A DNA stretch of 64,000 nt from Metridium senile (GCA_949775045.1 OX459108.1:9241961-9305960), one strand, 5' to 3'. Counted from the first letter of the stretch, positions 1 through 10,206 are shown. Notes: generated from the letters alone by a model not told the origin. Numbers and translations are program-made.

Positions 1-11
1 TAATCTGTCAG

Positions 12-2517
12 GTTTATTTATCATGGAATACTGAATGACAACGACAGAAAAAGGACTTATATATTCAGTACATATTTCTACAAACGACTGACACAGAAAA
101 TGTCCAGTGATTCAGTGGTATCAAATGATGGCGTACAAAGGTATGACACACCTGACAATAATAATTGTAATGATAATGGTGGTGATGAAGGTTGTGGTGG
201 TGATGATGATCATGATGGTGGTGATGATGTCATGGTGGTGATGATGTGGGTGATTTTGGTGATGATGTCATGGTGATGGTGGTGATGATTTGGTGATAAT
301 GGTGATGATGGTGATGATGATGATAGTGATGACAGTGATGGTGGGATAGTAATGTTGATGATGGTGATAGTGGCTACAGCGATGGTGGTAATATTTATTA
401 TTGTCTAAGGAAACGTTTCCATGCTATGATGGTCTTAAAAAAGGACCTATACATAGTTATGATGCCTCAGTATGCCTGAATATGATAATATTAATGAAAT
501 TGTGGTGTTGATGACAATAGTTATGATTAAAGTGCACCTGACTCCTTTCATGATATTTTGCAAATCTGTTGTACATGAGGTGTATAATAAGTGTACTTAA
601 TTTTTCTTGATGTCAACCTCTCCTTTCTGAGATATAAACATTTGAAATCTGAAAATGGGCAGTTCCACGCGAGAAGAACAAAAAATATGATTTTTAAAAA
701 CAACATTTTAATGGATTAATGATATATAACATACTTATTAGTGTTTACTGTTTGTAGAAAAATGAGTCATAGCTTTACAACATGATTGCTTTCTGCCAGG
801 GGGGGTCTCAATGTGTACGCTCCATTTTTCTTTCAAATTATAAAAATATACTGCCTATTTTATATCAGGGGAAATCAAACTTATATATTTCCAAGAGCAC
901 CAAACACTCCTATAAGACAATGTACCATACTTAAGTGTAAATATATGTGACATAAATTTTTGTGTCAGGAATTTCTAAAAATAGAATAGGGTGTTGTCAA
1001 TCTTTGTCACGGACGTTACGTAACGTCCGTGACATTTGGAATCATTAATTTCTCTCAATAAAAAAATACAGTGATGATAATTACAGGAAAGGTGGTGTAC
1101 TGTAAGATATTAAATAGGAACACTTTAGTAAGAGAAAAACTTGAGAAAGTTGCAAAGCCAATGAAATACCTGAAGACAAAGTTTGTCACGGACGTTACGT
1201 CACGGACGTTACATCTTTAAAACTTGATCTTTTAAACACAAATATTGAATGTCAATCAATTGTCTTGGATAATAGCAGCTTTTTTCTTGGGTTGTAGTGC
1301 AATTCAGCTATTTTCCTTTTCTAATTCTTTAAAAATTACTGAGTGTTTAATAATTAACCTATTATTAATTAACAGAGCATGCTCGGTGACATCCATACAG
1401 ATCAGAGCATGCCTACAAGTGTAAAATTGCTGAAAAGCTTTTAATTTTACAAGTATGATTGTAAAAAGTATATAGAATGAATAAAAACAAATAATTTAAC
1501 CCAAATTTTTATTACAATTCACACTATGTAAAGTTTGTAACATTACATGTAACGTCCGTGACAGCATATATACTGTTATTTTAAAGTTTTGACAATTATG
1601 ATGACTTTGAAATAAAGAGAATTAGTTAAGGTAGTCTCTGTGCATTACCATTTGGGGGGAATTGTTTTAGAAAACTTTTACAGTTCACAGAAAATTTCAT
1701 TTAAAGTAACTGCATCAGAGACTGTTGTTGATATTTATGTAACGTCCGTGACGGCCAGTTTTTTTTTTTAAATTCAAGCCTTGGTTAAATGAAAATTGGG
1801 AATTGGGAATGAAAATTTGACAAGTATGACTATAAAAAGTATATAGATTGAATAAAAACAAATAATTTAACCCAAATTTGTATTACAATTCACACCATGT
1901 AACGTCCGTGACATTACATGTAACGTCCGTGACAGCATATATACTGTTATTTTAAAGTTTTGACAATTATGATGACTTTGAAATAAAGAGAATTAGTTAA
2001 GGTAGTCTCTGTGCATTACCATTTGGGGGGAATTGTTTTAGAAAACTTTTACAGTTCACAGAAAATTTCATTTAAAGTAACTGCATCAGAGACTGTGGTT
2101 GATATTTATGTAACGTCCGTGACGGCCAGTTTTTTTTAAAAATTCAAGCCTTGGTTAAATGAAAATTGGGAATTGAACTGCCCCACATAATATTCTGTAT
2201 GTAAACAGGGTTATATATTAATTATAGCTCATAAACAGTTTCTAAACTAAGGAACAGTGAGTTTTGAAACTGATCTCAAGTGTCTAAATGGTAACGTCCG
2301 TGACACGGAATTGCCCAAATGCAAATGAAGTGACGTCATCCCAGGCCTCATTAATTAATATACAAAAGTTCTCTGGAAATAATTATGGCAATTTTTTAAA
2401 AGCTCAATATCTGTATTACTAATATTCACACTACCATTAACATTTTTATTACTTTACAAAAACAAGCTTGCTGTCAGCTGTTCATATCTCAAAAAGTAGA
2501 GGTCGACATCAAGAAAT

Positions 2518-2551
<34 letters not shown>

Positions 2552-3190
2552 GTGATTATGATAGTGATTATAATGGTGATTATGATAGTGATTATAATGG
2601 TGATTGTGATGGTGATTATGATGGTGATTATGATGGTGGTTATGATGGTGATTATGATGGTGATTATGATGGTGATTATAATGGTGTTTATGATGGTGAT
2701 TATGATGGTGATTATGATGGTGGTTATGATGGTGATTATAATGGTGTTTATGATGGTGATTATGATGGTGATTATGATGGTGATTATGATGGTGATTATG
2801 ATGGTGATTATGATGGTGGTTATGATGGTGATTATGATGGTGATTATGATGGTGATTATGATGGTGGTTATGATGGTGATTATGATGGTGATTATGATGG
2901 TGGTTATGATGGTGATTATGATGGTGATTATGATGGTGATTGTGGTATTGATTGTGGTGTTAAAGATAATAATAATAGTTATGATAAATAATAGTAATGA
3001 TGACTGATGATCATGGTGATGATGATGATGAAGATGAGTGGTGATGATGATGATTATTATAGTGATGATGAAGATGAGCATAGTGATGATAATGATTATA
3101 GTGATGATGATGATGATTATAGGGATGATGATGATAATTATTATAGAAATGATGATTATTATTATATTGATGATGATGATGAGCATAGTG

Positions 3191-3250
<60 letters not shown>

Positions 3251-4569
3251 GTGATGATGATGATTAATTTGATCTCTTACTCTTCCTACTAGTTATCCAC
3301 AGCGTATGCACAATAAAGTCAAGAAATGGACACGTAATGTTGACATCTTTGAGAAGGACTACATCATTGTACCTATTAATGAGAGGTGAAAGAAAAACGA
3401 ATTTACACATTATCAAACAGCTGAACCACTTCAAAATACACCTCTTTACCTCCATATGCAAATTGCCCATTTCAGACCACGTGTCATTCCCTTGAGAATT
3501 GTTTATTTATGATGAACGTGTAATATCATTTACATGTGAAAGAAACAATTCCTAAGGGTAGCATCACATGATCTGAAATGGGACAACAAACAAGGAAGGT
3601 AAAGAGGTCTATTCCACAGACTGTAGTTAAATTGTACAGAGTATATTACATGCTATTCAGGCTGATGTTGTTCAATGAGAACCATGAAAAAGTTTATTGC
3701 AAAGCATGTAGTAAAGTGCATGCGTAATGTATATACCATAACATTTTCTTTTCATCATTTTTTTTTGTTATTCCTAGTTCCCATTGGTTCCTTGCCATCA
3801 TATGTTTCCCACACTTAGAGAAAGACGTATTATCAGAATCAAGTGTAAGTCTCTTGTAAAGATAAAACAGTTATGTGTACTATATACAGTATGATCTGAC
3901 CCAAATATTGTATTTACTGTACTTATGAAACTCCAACGTTAGTTCTTTACAGTGCGACTTGCCGTACCGTAGTCACCTACAAAAACTTTTGATGAATTTT
4001 TGACATTATTTTGACATTTTTTCATCTCAATCTAACCAATTACAGACATCAAAGTATCAAAAGTCTCCGCCTCTGATCAATATTAACTCCGCCTCTCGAT
4101 ATAAATGCCGCCTCTTGATATAAACTTGTACCTGATTGGTCCGATTGAGATGAAAAAATGTCAAAATAATGTCAAAAATTCATCAAATGTTTTTGTAAGT
4201 GACTACGGTACGGCGAGTCGCACTGTAATATTTTACTAAAATTGTCAAGATAAAGTAAATCTGGTTGAGAAAATAAGTTTAAACACCCTATACATGTATG
4301 TACACCCCATACAAATTGGCCGCTCATGATGTCTCAATTACTTACTTACAATGTTCATCTTCACCATCATCATCTTAAGTGATTTGACATTCTATCAATA
4401 TTTGCAATCCAGGGAAGCGAAGAAAGTGGCCAAGAATCAGTGGAAGAGATCCAGAGTGCAAGTGCAGAGGATGATTCTCAGGATGACAATGCATTTGTTT
4501 CACCAAACATAAAGTCCAACAAAGACTTGCCTGCAATCAAAGCAAGGTACATCTAATAATAATAACAAT

Positions 4570-4602
<33 letters not shown>

Positions 4603-7600
4603 AATAATAATTTATTTCTTCAGCTTATTCCATATCAATGCTCTTACAAATATCAATTACAGAAGGAAAAAAAAAAGATTTTAAGACATTGTTCATAAAC
4701 ATTGTTCAAATAAATAAGATAAATAATAAAAGTTCCTTTAATCCAATCTGTGACTATCTTTTGTTGTTACTAGTCCACGTATTGTAATATTTGATTGTCT
4801 GGGTGGTACTAGAAGGGCAAGAGTATATATATATAGATATCTATCACCCATCCCTCCCCCCTCAATAAATAATAAAAGTTCCTTTAATCTGATCTGTGAC
4901 TATCTTTTGTTGTTACTAGTCCATGTATTCTAATATTTGATTCTCTGGGTGGTACTGGAAGGGCAAGAGTATACTCCAACCTTAGAAGGTTAGTAAAGAT
5001 GTTTTGAATTATCGATAACTAACATTACATACATGGAAACTACAGAGTAAACTAGTATAGGCTGCGTCGGTGTTTGATATAAACGATAGGTAATAGAATG
5101 AAACTAGTGAGTAAACTAGTATAGGCTGCGTCGGTTTTTGATATAAACAATAGGTAATACAATAAAATTTGTAACACCGTAAAAAATGTTGACTTAACTT
5201 AAGTCAAGTCAACATTTAAGTCAACATTTTTTATGGTGTTACAAATTTCATTATATAACATTATAGACAGTCGATGCCATTAACATTGTCAACCAAAAAA
5301 GTCATAAACGCTAAAAGAAATGTCACGTGACAAATAGGTCTTCTAAAGCCTGGTCCACACTAGCGACATAAGCATAAGCAACATATACAGACACTTTTAA
5401 GGAGCAAGGATGGCACAGTTAGCTAGTGTGCGGCTTTCGGTGCGAGAGGTCTCGAGTTCGATTCCCAGTGACCTCGCATCCTTGTTTCGACTTCTCTTCT
5501 TTCCGTGTAGCTTTAAGTAGCTTTAAATATCCGTAAAACGGAGCACTGATGGAGAGAGGGAAGTAAATTGAGCGCACCGTCAGCTCTCTGGAAGATTAGC
5601 TTCGGCTGAAGGGACTTCCGACGTAAAATGCTGTTCTTTACTTTACTTTACTTTTACTCAGTGAAGCATTGAAGTCGTGAAAAAGACAAGAGAGGTTAAT
5701 GTGCAAAGCCCAACTGAGCCTTGCTTTTGCTTATGCCGCTACTGTGGACCAGGTTGAAATGCTTGATACTAGTATTAATTGTGAACTGACAGATTTCATA
5801 ATATTCCATGTTCGCTGTTACTCATTACACATATTATATTGAAATTTCAACTGCTGAAAACAAAATTACTTGTCACTTGTTGTATTGTTTATCGTGGACA
5901 ACGTTAGAGTGGTTTTCATTAACCCGTGAAACAAAGTGTATTAGTTAAAGCATGATAGTCAAATAACAACAAAAGAACACAATGAAATTGGCCTTTTCCA
6001 AAACTATTAAAGGACTGGGTATTTGTTTCCCTAATTAATATAATTAAGAAATGAACCTCATAATTAGATAGAACACATCAAGATATGTAAGATTCCTGAG
6101 TTTGGTGGTATTCTGACCAAGATACAGCCTCATTAAAATGCCTCAAAATAGAAGGAAATGTATGGTTTGGAAGGACGCCTGTCCTTCCAATCCATACATT
6201 CCTTTGTAATTTTGGGCAGTTTTGAATGGCTGTAAATCACTCAATATCCAACCAAAAGCACCAAATCTCAGGAATCTTACATATCTTGATGTGCTCTATC
6301 TAATTATGAGGTTCATTTCTTAATTACATTAATTAGGGAAACTAGTACCCAGTCCTTTACTTGTTTTGGAAAAGGCTAATTAGAGTGTATTAAAGAGTGA
6401 TACACCAAAGAGTGTTTCACGGGTTAATGAAAACCACTCTAATGACATTGACTATATACATGTATATATGCAACACAATTTATTTTAGTCTTAAAAATTG
6501 ATATCATGAACTTTGCTTTTTTTGACAATTCTCATGCTTTTTATCTTTTAAGTTATTTGACGTTTGAGTGGAAAAGCAAAAGACCCAACGAGCCAGCCAG
6601 AGATTTCAATAAAGTTACCATTAAGGGCACATTTCCAAAGGTACAGTATCGAACATAGTCTTTGACAATCAGCTGCTATGATGACTATATTATTATAACA
6701 CTGCAAAAACGGCTGAGTAGATACACCTCACTATATTGAGTTAATCATGCATTCAGGATGACACTTTATAGTGAGTTAACCAAACTCATTATTAAGAGTA
6801 AACATAAATATAGAAATTTAACTTCACTTTTACTCACTATAGAGTTGGGTTAACTCACTATAAAGTGTCATCCTGAATGCATGATTAACTCAATAAAGTG
6901 AGGTGTATCTACTCGGCCGTTTTTGCAGTGCAATAGATCGAATCTTCAAATTGTTTGGGAATAAGATTCTTTGTCTTACGTATTTCGATATCACGTGGAA
7001 CAAAATATTTTGTTTTCTATTTAATAAGTACTATGTACTTATATTTTCATGTTTTATATTTTCTATATATAAATCAACATATTTATATAATTATCATTAG
7101 TTTTACATGAGCCTCAGGCTCGGATGTATATAAAGGGCGACTTTATCCTTTATTTATTTTTAATAAATTGATTGATTGATGTCATATCCAGAAAGTGTTT
7201 GTTTTATTCCTTTCATTGTTTTGTCAGGTTCCCCAACAGGATAACCATTGTGATTGTGGTGTATTTGTGCTGGAATACGTAGAAAGTTTATTTAAGGTAT
7301 GAAATATTATAACTTAATGAAATAATTTATAAAATATTAAAGTTGTCCTTCAGTAGCATTTTGGAAGGTAGTATGAGAGTACGTTTGAGGCCATGTACTA
7401 CTGTATTTATTATTTTGATCTTGAGCTTTCGTCTTTCATCTTCTGATGATGTCGGCGTCCGACGAAAGCTCAAGATCAAAATAATAAATACAGTAGTACA
7501 TGGCCTCAAACATACTCTCATAATAAAATAATTTGTTTTCGACATCTTCATGCCCGTGCAAACGGTTTCAACATTTTCAACATTCGTTTGATTTTGTTGA

Positions 7601-8693
7601 ATGGCAATGTTTAAATGCTTTTAAACTCGTTCAACATTGTTGAAGCTTGTTGAATCGATGTTGAAAGAGTTTAAAAGCGTTTAAACATTGCCATTCAACA
7701 AAATCGAACGGATGTTAAAGCAAATGTTGAAACCGTTTGCCCGGGCCTTTAACAATGTCGCGTTGAAGTAAGACTTCACACACTCGAAACAACAGGGGCC
7801 AGTTGTACGAAGCCTGAATAGCGCTATCCACCGGATAAATAAACCACTATTCAACAGATAATATCTATACAATTGTATAGACTGGATAACTCCCGGGGGG
7901 GAGGGGGGGGGGGGGGGGGGTACTTGACCCAGTTTCTGACGGGGACGTTCCGCTGGTACCTCTAAACCATGACCCTATTTAAGACAGCAGAATCCTAAAA
8001 ATATGTTCCCTATTTCAAGACAAATTGGTAAAAAGTAGACCCTATTCAAGACTCAAGGGGGAAATTGTATACCCTAGGTAAGGCAATTTAAGACAAATTA
8101 GGCTAAATTGTATACCCTATTCAAGACGCCAAGGCAAAAAACCATACCCTATTTGGCGGAATGTCATATTTACTATTTACTATAGTAAATATAAGGGAGT
8201 ACCAATCCCCCCCCCGGGGGGATAACTCTTATCCAGTTGATAGCTTTATTCAGGCTTCGTACAACTTGCTCCAGAGAAACAGCGAGTGTTCGTAGATTGT
8301 CGATTCCAAATTTTACGGTTTGCAAATCAAATTGATATATTTTGTGTTTTTTTTTTGTGTGTGTAAAACTCAAACAAAAACGCTCATAAAAATGTGACAA
8401 TGTCCCAACAATTTTGCACATGACTGTAGATCCCTGCTTCGACTGCATGCTACTGCTAGTCTTTGTCAGGCGATGGGTAGAGTGAAGTGACATTTTGCGC
8501 GTTACATAATATTTTTTTTATCTTAATTGTGCCTTAGGACCCGATAAAGAACTACAGATTTCCTATAGACAAAAGAAACTGGTTCACTCAGGCACATATC
8601 TACTCCAAGAGAGAGGACATCAAAGCTCTCATTACCTTTCTTAGTACTGAGGAAAGCACTACACTTTGTAATACAGATAACAGCAATGAGTAG
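12..8693 (+). CDS. SENP6/SENP7-like SUMO-specific protease, 3' part of gene (8 exons, 5' end outside window)
   Basis: Exons seen: 12-140, 3293-3385, 3778-3844, 4413-4546, 4920-4988, 6553-6640, 7228-7296, 8538-8693 (stop TAG 8691-8693). Each is bounded by AG and GT, and the split codons agree at every junction, giving 267 codons in one frame. The product reads as the catalytic core of a C48 (Ulp1/SENP) cysteine protease: [11 protein letters not shown] in exon 1, [14 protein letters not shown] in exon 2, catalytic His (codon 3782-3784) in [10 protein letters not shown], an acidic Ser/Asp/Glu-rich insert in exon 4, catalytic Asp (4939-4941) in [15 protein letters not shown] in exon 6, the oxyanion Gln and catalytic Cys (7255-7257) in [12 protein letters not shown], and a short C-terminal exon. 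The acidic insert between His and Asp and the [18 protein letters not shown] pattern point to the SENP6/7 branch, which trims poly-SUMO chains in known animals. The triad is intact, so an active enzyme is expected. The N-terminal regulatory part and start codon are upstream of the window. Exon calls are by eye, from splice sites and family resemblance. Confidence 0.9.
196..366 (+). repeat. Degenerate GAT/GGT (GATGGT-like) microsatellite in SENP-like intron 1
   Basis: Runs of GGTGATGAT, GGTGATGATG and GATGGT with interruptions. This is a simple repeat with no coding signal of its own. The same repeat family recurs at 2551-2960 and 8795-9540. Confidence 0.85.
1006..2304. repeat. Cluster of ten copies of the 14-mer GTCACGGACGTTAC
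   Basis: Exact copies on the + strand as written: 1006-1019, 1185-1198, 1199-1212. Copies as the reverse complement (GTAACGTCCGTGAC): 1020-1033, 1549-1562, 1739-1752, 1899-1912, 1920-1933, 2110-2123, 2291-2304. The first pair abuts head to head and makes a perfect 28-bp palindrome; the second pair is a direct tandem. Four later copies fall at matching positions of a duplicated ~360-bp segment. All lie in intron 1 of the SENP-like gene. Function is unknown; it could be a protein-binding site array or a transposon-borne subterminal repeat. Confidence 0.9.
1448..2176 (+). repeat. ~360-bp direct duplication (1448-1806 and 1819-2176)
   Basis: Both halves begin with an ACAAGTATGA segment, share ACTGCATCAGAGACTGT and the run TTTGGGGGGAATTGTTTTAG, and end in GCCTTGGTTAAATGAAAATT. 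Divergence is low. The second copy has an intact 14-mer at 1899 where the first has a degraded version (GTAAAGTTTGTAAC). Confidence 0.85.
2517..2965 (+). repeat. (AAT)n followed by (GATTATGATGGT)n array
   Basis: About 30 bp of AAT, then about 410 bp of a 12-bp GATTATGATGGT-like unit with periodic GGTGGTTATGAT variants. Open on both strands only because the unit lacks stops in some frames. It lies in intron 1 of the SENP-like gene. Confidence 0.9.
3005..3266 (+). repeat. (GAT)n / (ATT)n compound microsatellite
   Basis: GATGATGATGA runs grade into a pure ATT stretch at about 3190-3249 and end 27 bp upstream of the exon that begins at 3293. The array therefore sits next to the polypyrimidine tract of that acceptor. 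Confidence 0.9.
3440..3613. mobile_element. Foldback MITE, family J copy 1
   Basis: Left arm CACCTCTTTACCTCCATATG... with CATTTCAGACCACGTG, and right arm ...CATGATCTGAAATGGG... ending GGTAAAGAGGTCTATT, form an imperfect inverted repeat. It lies inside the SENP-like intron 3386-3777. Relatives are at 9658-9859 and 45145-45327. Confidence 0.7.
3947..4228. mobile_element. Foldback MITE, family A copy 1 (282 bp, TA-flanked)
   Basis: Termini TTACAGTGCGACTTGCCG and CGGCGAGTCGCACTGTAA. Arms of about 85 bp include TTTTTGACATTATTTTGACA. The interior holds three CTCCGCCTC-type repeats. TA next to CAGTG suggests a Tc1/mariner-like non-autonomous element. A copy of the same length lies at 44694-44975. 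It sits in a SENP-like intron. Confidence 0.8.
4557..4640 (-). repeat. (AAT)n/(AAC)n microsatellite, probable retroelement tail
   Basis: AAT/AAC repeats are followed by sequence that on the - strand reads as a short retroelement-like 3' end running into ATT repeats. No coding part is visible. It lies in the SENP-like intron 4547-4919. Confidence 0.4.
4774..4826 (+). pseudogene. Degenerate tandem copy of the SENP-like exon carrying the catalytic Asp
   Basis: The segment 4721-4826 is repeated at about 4867-4972 with few differences, including the intron-acceptor side. The second copy holds the usable exon (4920-4988). The first keeps the acceptor (AG at 4772-4773) and the reading frame, giving [17 protein letters not shown], but then runs into a TATATA tract and has no donor in the required phase. 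It also changes Cys to Arg near its start and the residue after the catalytic Asp from Ser to Cys. This is a tandem exon duplication with one decayed copy; an alternatively spliced exon using a cryptic donor is less likely. Confidence 0.75.
5160..5262. mobile_element. Foldback element, family G copy 1
   Basis: GTAACACCGTAAAAAATGTTGACTT and its inverse (AAGTCAACATTTTTTATGGTGTTAC) face each other across a short centre. The sequence before it (5045-5160) holds two copies of AACTAGTATAGGCTGCGTCGG. Relatives: 14686-14792 as a foldback, and single arms at about 21042, 25850 and 27515. Confidence 0.75.
5346..5755. mobile_element. Foldback element split by a SINE
   Basis: Left arm AGCCTGGTCCACACTAGCG...AGCATAAGCAA (5346-5381) is the inverse of right arm TTGC...TTATGCCGCTACTGTGGACCAGG (5721-5755). 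A tRNA-derived SINE (5400-5657) lies between the arms. Confidence 0.65.
5400..5657 (+). mobile_element. tRNA-derived SINE (family 1)
   Basis: The head has an A-box-like GGCACAGTTAGCTAGTG and a B-box-like GAGTTCGATTCCC at tRNA spacing. A ~170-bp body follows (SINE-type hairpins AGCTTCGGCTGAAGGGACTTCC), ending in a (CTTTA)n tail. It is too degenerate in its stems to be a working tRNA gene. Confidence 0.75.
5904..6442. mobile_element. Long foldback MITE, family B (539 bp)
   Basis: TTAGAGTGGTTTTCATTAAC at the left end is mirrored by GTTAATGAAAACCACTCTAA at the right. Arms of about 200 bp include AAGATATGTAAGATTCCTGAG. The centre is a second palindrome around GGAAGGACGCCTGTCCTTCC. It occupies most of the SENP-like intron 4989-6552. 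Confidence 0.8.
6699..6930. mobile_element. Foldback MITE, family C (232 bp)
   Basis: CACTGCAAAAACGGC...GAGTAGATACACCTCACT is mirrored by AGTGAGGTGTATCTACTCGG CCGTTTTTGCAGTG (split here for length). Arms are about 95 bp. A lone terminus of the family (AGGTGTATATACTCACCCG) is at 21810-21842. It lies in the SENP-like intron 6641-7227. Confidence 0.8.
7105..7181 (+). mobile_element. Retroelement 3' tail with (TTGA)n end
   Basis: GCCTCAGGCTCGGATG...GGCGACTTTATCC is followed by TAATAAATTGATTGATTGATG, a polyadenylation-like stretch ending in short tandem TTGA. This resembles the 3' end of a 5'-truncated non-LTR element. No coding sequence is attached. Confidence 0.5.
7368..7527. mobile_element. 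Foldback element, family D (160 bp)
   Basis: Near-perfect inverted repeat of about 65 bp: ATGAGAGTACGTTTGAGGCC...GAGCTTTCGTC against GACGAAAGCTC...GGCCTCAAACATACTCTCAT. The unpaired centre is short (TTTCATCTTCTGATGATGTC). It creates mirror-image open frames on both strands that are not genes. Confidence 0.8.
7552..7747. mobile_element. Foldback MITE, family E copy 1
   Basis: Termini GCCCGTGCAAACGG and CCGTTTGCCCGGGC. The arms are rich in TTCAACATT and GTTGAATGGCAATG. A related copy is at 31704-32002. It lies in the SENP-like intron 7297-8537. Confidence 0.75.
7801..8267. mobile_element. Composite foldback element, family F, with nested G-bounded segment
   Basis: Outer arms: AGTTGTACGAAGCCTGAATA against TATTCAGGCTTCGTACAACT (last base variant). 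Between them lies a ~320-bp piece bounded by a poly-G run (CCCGGGG then G-runs, 7893-7920) and its inverse (8207-8222), with repeated ACCCTATTTAAGAC-like motifs. This looks like one element inserted in another. Confidence 0.6.
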
Positions 8694-8794
8694 TGCAAGG
8701 ATGTCCAGATGACTATACCATAGGGTAACAGGCCAGTCAGACCTGACAAACCGGTCAGCCAAGATGGAAGAAAACCTCCCTGAGATGGATGAAT

Positions 8795-9478
8795 TATGAT
8801 TGCGATGACGATGATGGTGATGATGAGGTGATGGTGATAATGATGATGGTAATGGTGGTAGTAATGAGGATGGTGGTGCTGGTAGTGATGATGGTGGTGG
8901 TGATGATGATGATGGTGGTGGTGGTGATGATGATGGTGGTGGTGGTGATGAGGATAGTGATGATGATGGTGATGATGGTGGTGATGATGATGATGGTGAT
9001 GATGATGGTGATGATGGTGGTGGTGATGAGGATAGTAATGAGGATGGTGATGTTGGTAGTGATGATGGTGATGATGATGGTGATGAGGATGGTGGTGGTG
9101 GCGATGAGGATAGTGATGATGAATGGTGATGCTGGTAGTGATGATGGTGATGATGATGGTGGTGGTGGTGGTGGTAATGAGGATAGTGATGATGAATGGT
9201 GATGTTGGTAGTGATGATGGTGATGTTGGTAGTGATGATGGTGATGATGATGGTGATGATGGTGGTGGTGGTGGTGGCGATGAGGATAGTGATGATGAAT
9301 GGTGATGTTGGTAGTGATGATGGTGATGATGATGGTGATGATGATGGTGATGATGATGGTGGTGGTGGTGGTGATGAGGATAGTGATGATGAATGGTGAT
9401 GTTGGTAGTGATGATGATGATAGCCGGGTAATGGTGGTAGTGATGATGCTGCTGATGATGATGATGGTGATGATAATG

Positions 9479-9515
<37 letters not shown>

Positions 9516-9540
9516 TGATGATGATGATGATGATGATCAA
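8795..9540 (+). repeat. Long GATGGT/GGT/GAT array with higher-order units
   Basis: About 745 bp of GATGATGGTGATG-type sequence starts about 100 bp after the SENP-like stop codon. GATAGTGATGATGAATGGTGATG recurs near 9108, 9180, 9285 and 9377, so larger blocks have been duplicated. A (GCT)n run lies at 9480-9512. The open frames on both strands (His/Ser/Thr-rich or Val/Met/Asp-rich) are artefacts of the repeat. Confidence 0.9.
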
Positions 9541-9657
9541 GGTGGACGAGGAAGATGAAGGTAGAGTGGTCTTGGTGATGATGGCTCCAAAACGAAGTTG
9601 ATCCTGATGGTAAAAATGAACTATGATGGCGATGAAAACGTTTTTCTAAATACTTTT

Positions 9658-9859
9658 CAATAGACCTTGTTTGGTGTCCCATTTAAGATCACGTGATTCC
9701 ATCCTTGGGAGTTGATTATTTCACCTGTAAATATTATTATTATTATAATTGTTATAACATGTTCATCATAAAAGAAGAATTAAGAAAGAACAATTCTCAA
9801 GGGAATGTCACGTGGTCTGAAATGGGCAATTTGCATACGGAAGTAAAGAGGTCTATTGC
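9658..9859. mobile_element. Foldback MITE, family J copy 2
   Basis: Left end CAATAGACCTTGTTTGG with ATCACGTGATTCC; right end AATGTCACGTGGTCTGAAATG...GTAAAGAGGTCTATTG. It has the same layout as 3440-3613 and 45145-45327. Confidence 0.75.
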
Positions 9860-10206
9860 AAACAATACTGCAAATATTTACCCATTTACTAAAAATCATT
9901 GTAACCGGCAAAATCTGTAAAATTAATCCAAATGTTTTGCAATAAGAACTTTATTTTGTGATTTTTTTAGATAAACTTAAATGTAATATTTTAAACATAT
10001 TTCTCATTGTCGACCACAGGTTTCAGGTCATTTCAATCAATGTAAAGTTTGCTAAAATTCTAGATTGTTTTGTTTTTGATGCGTATGGAAGCGTGTGGAA
10101 TTGTTTTTGGATTTGTGGCTAAAATGATAAAGTAAGATATATTGTAAATACAGAATAAAACTATTTATGATTAAGTCTTCCTTATACTTTCTCGTATTTC
10201 AATCCG
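9860..10206. other. AT-rich spacer, nothing recognised
   Basis: No supported exon, RNA gene or clear repeat. It leads into the satellite that starts near 10207. Confidence 0.5.

Noticed and set aside
2468..3292. Long open frames on both strands (poly Ile/Met/Val, Asp/Tyr-rich)
   Set aside because: They are read entirely through GAT/ATT/GATGGT microsatellites; no non-repeat coding sequence or splice context.
7343..7551. Overlapping mirror-image frames on both strands
   Set aside because: Both come from the arms of foldback element D.
8600..9682. 360-codon His/Ser/Pro-rich - strand frame and overlapping + strand frames
   Set aside because: Read through the GATGGT array; the non-repeat end is antisense to the last SENP-like exon.
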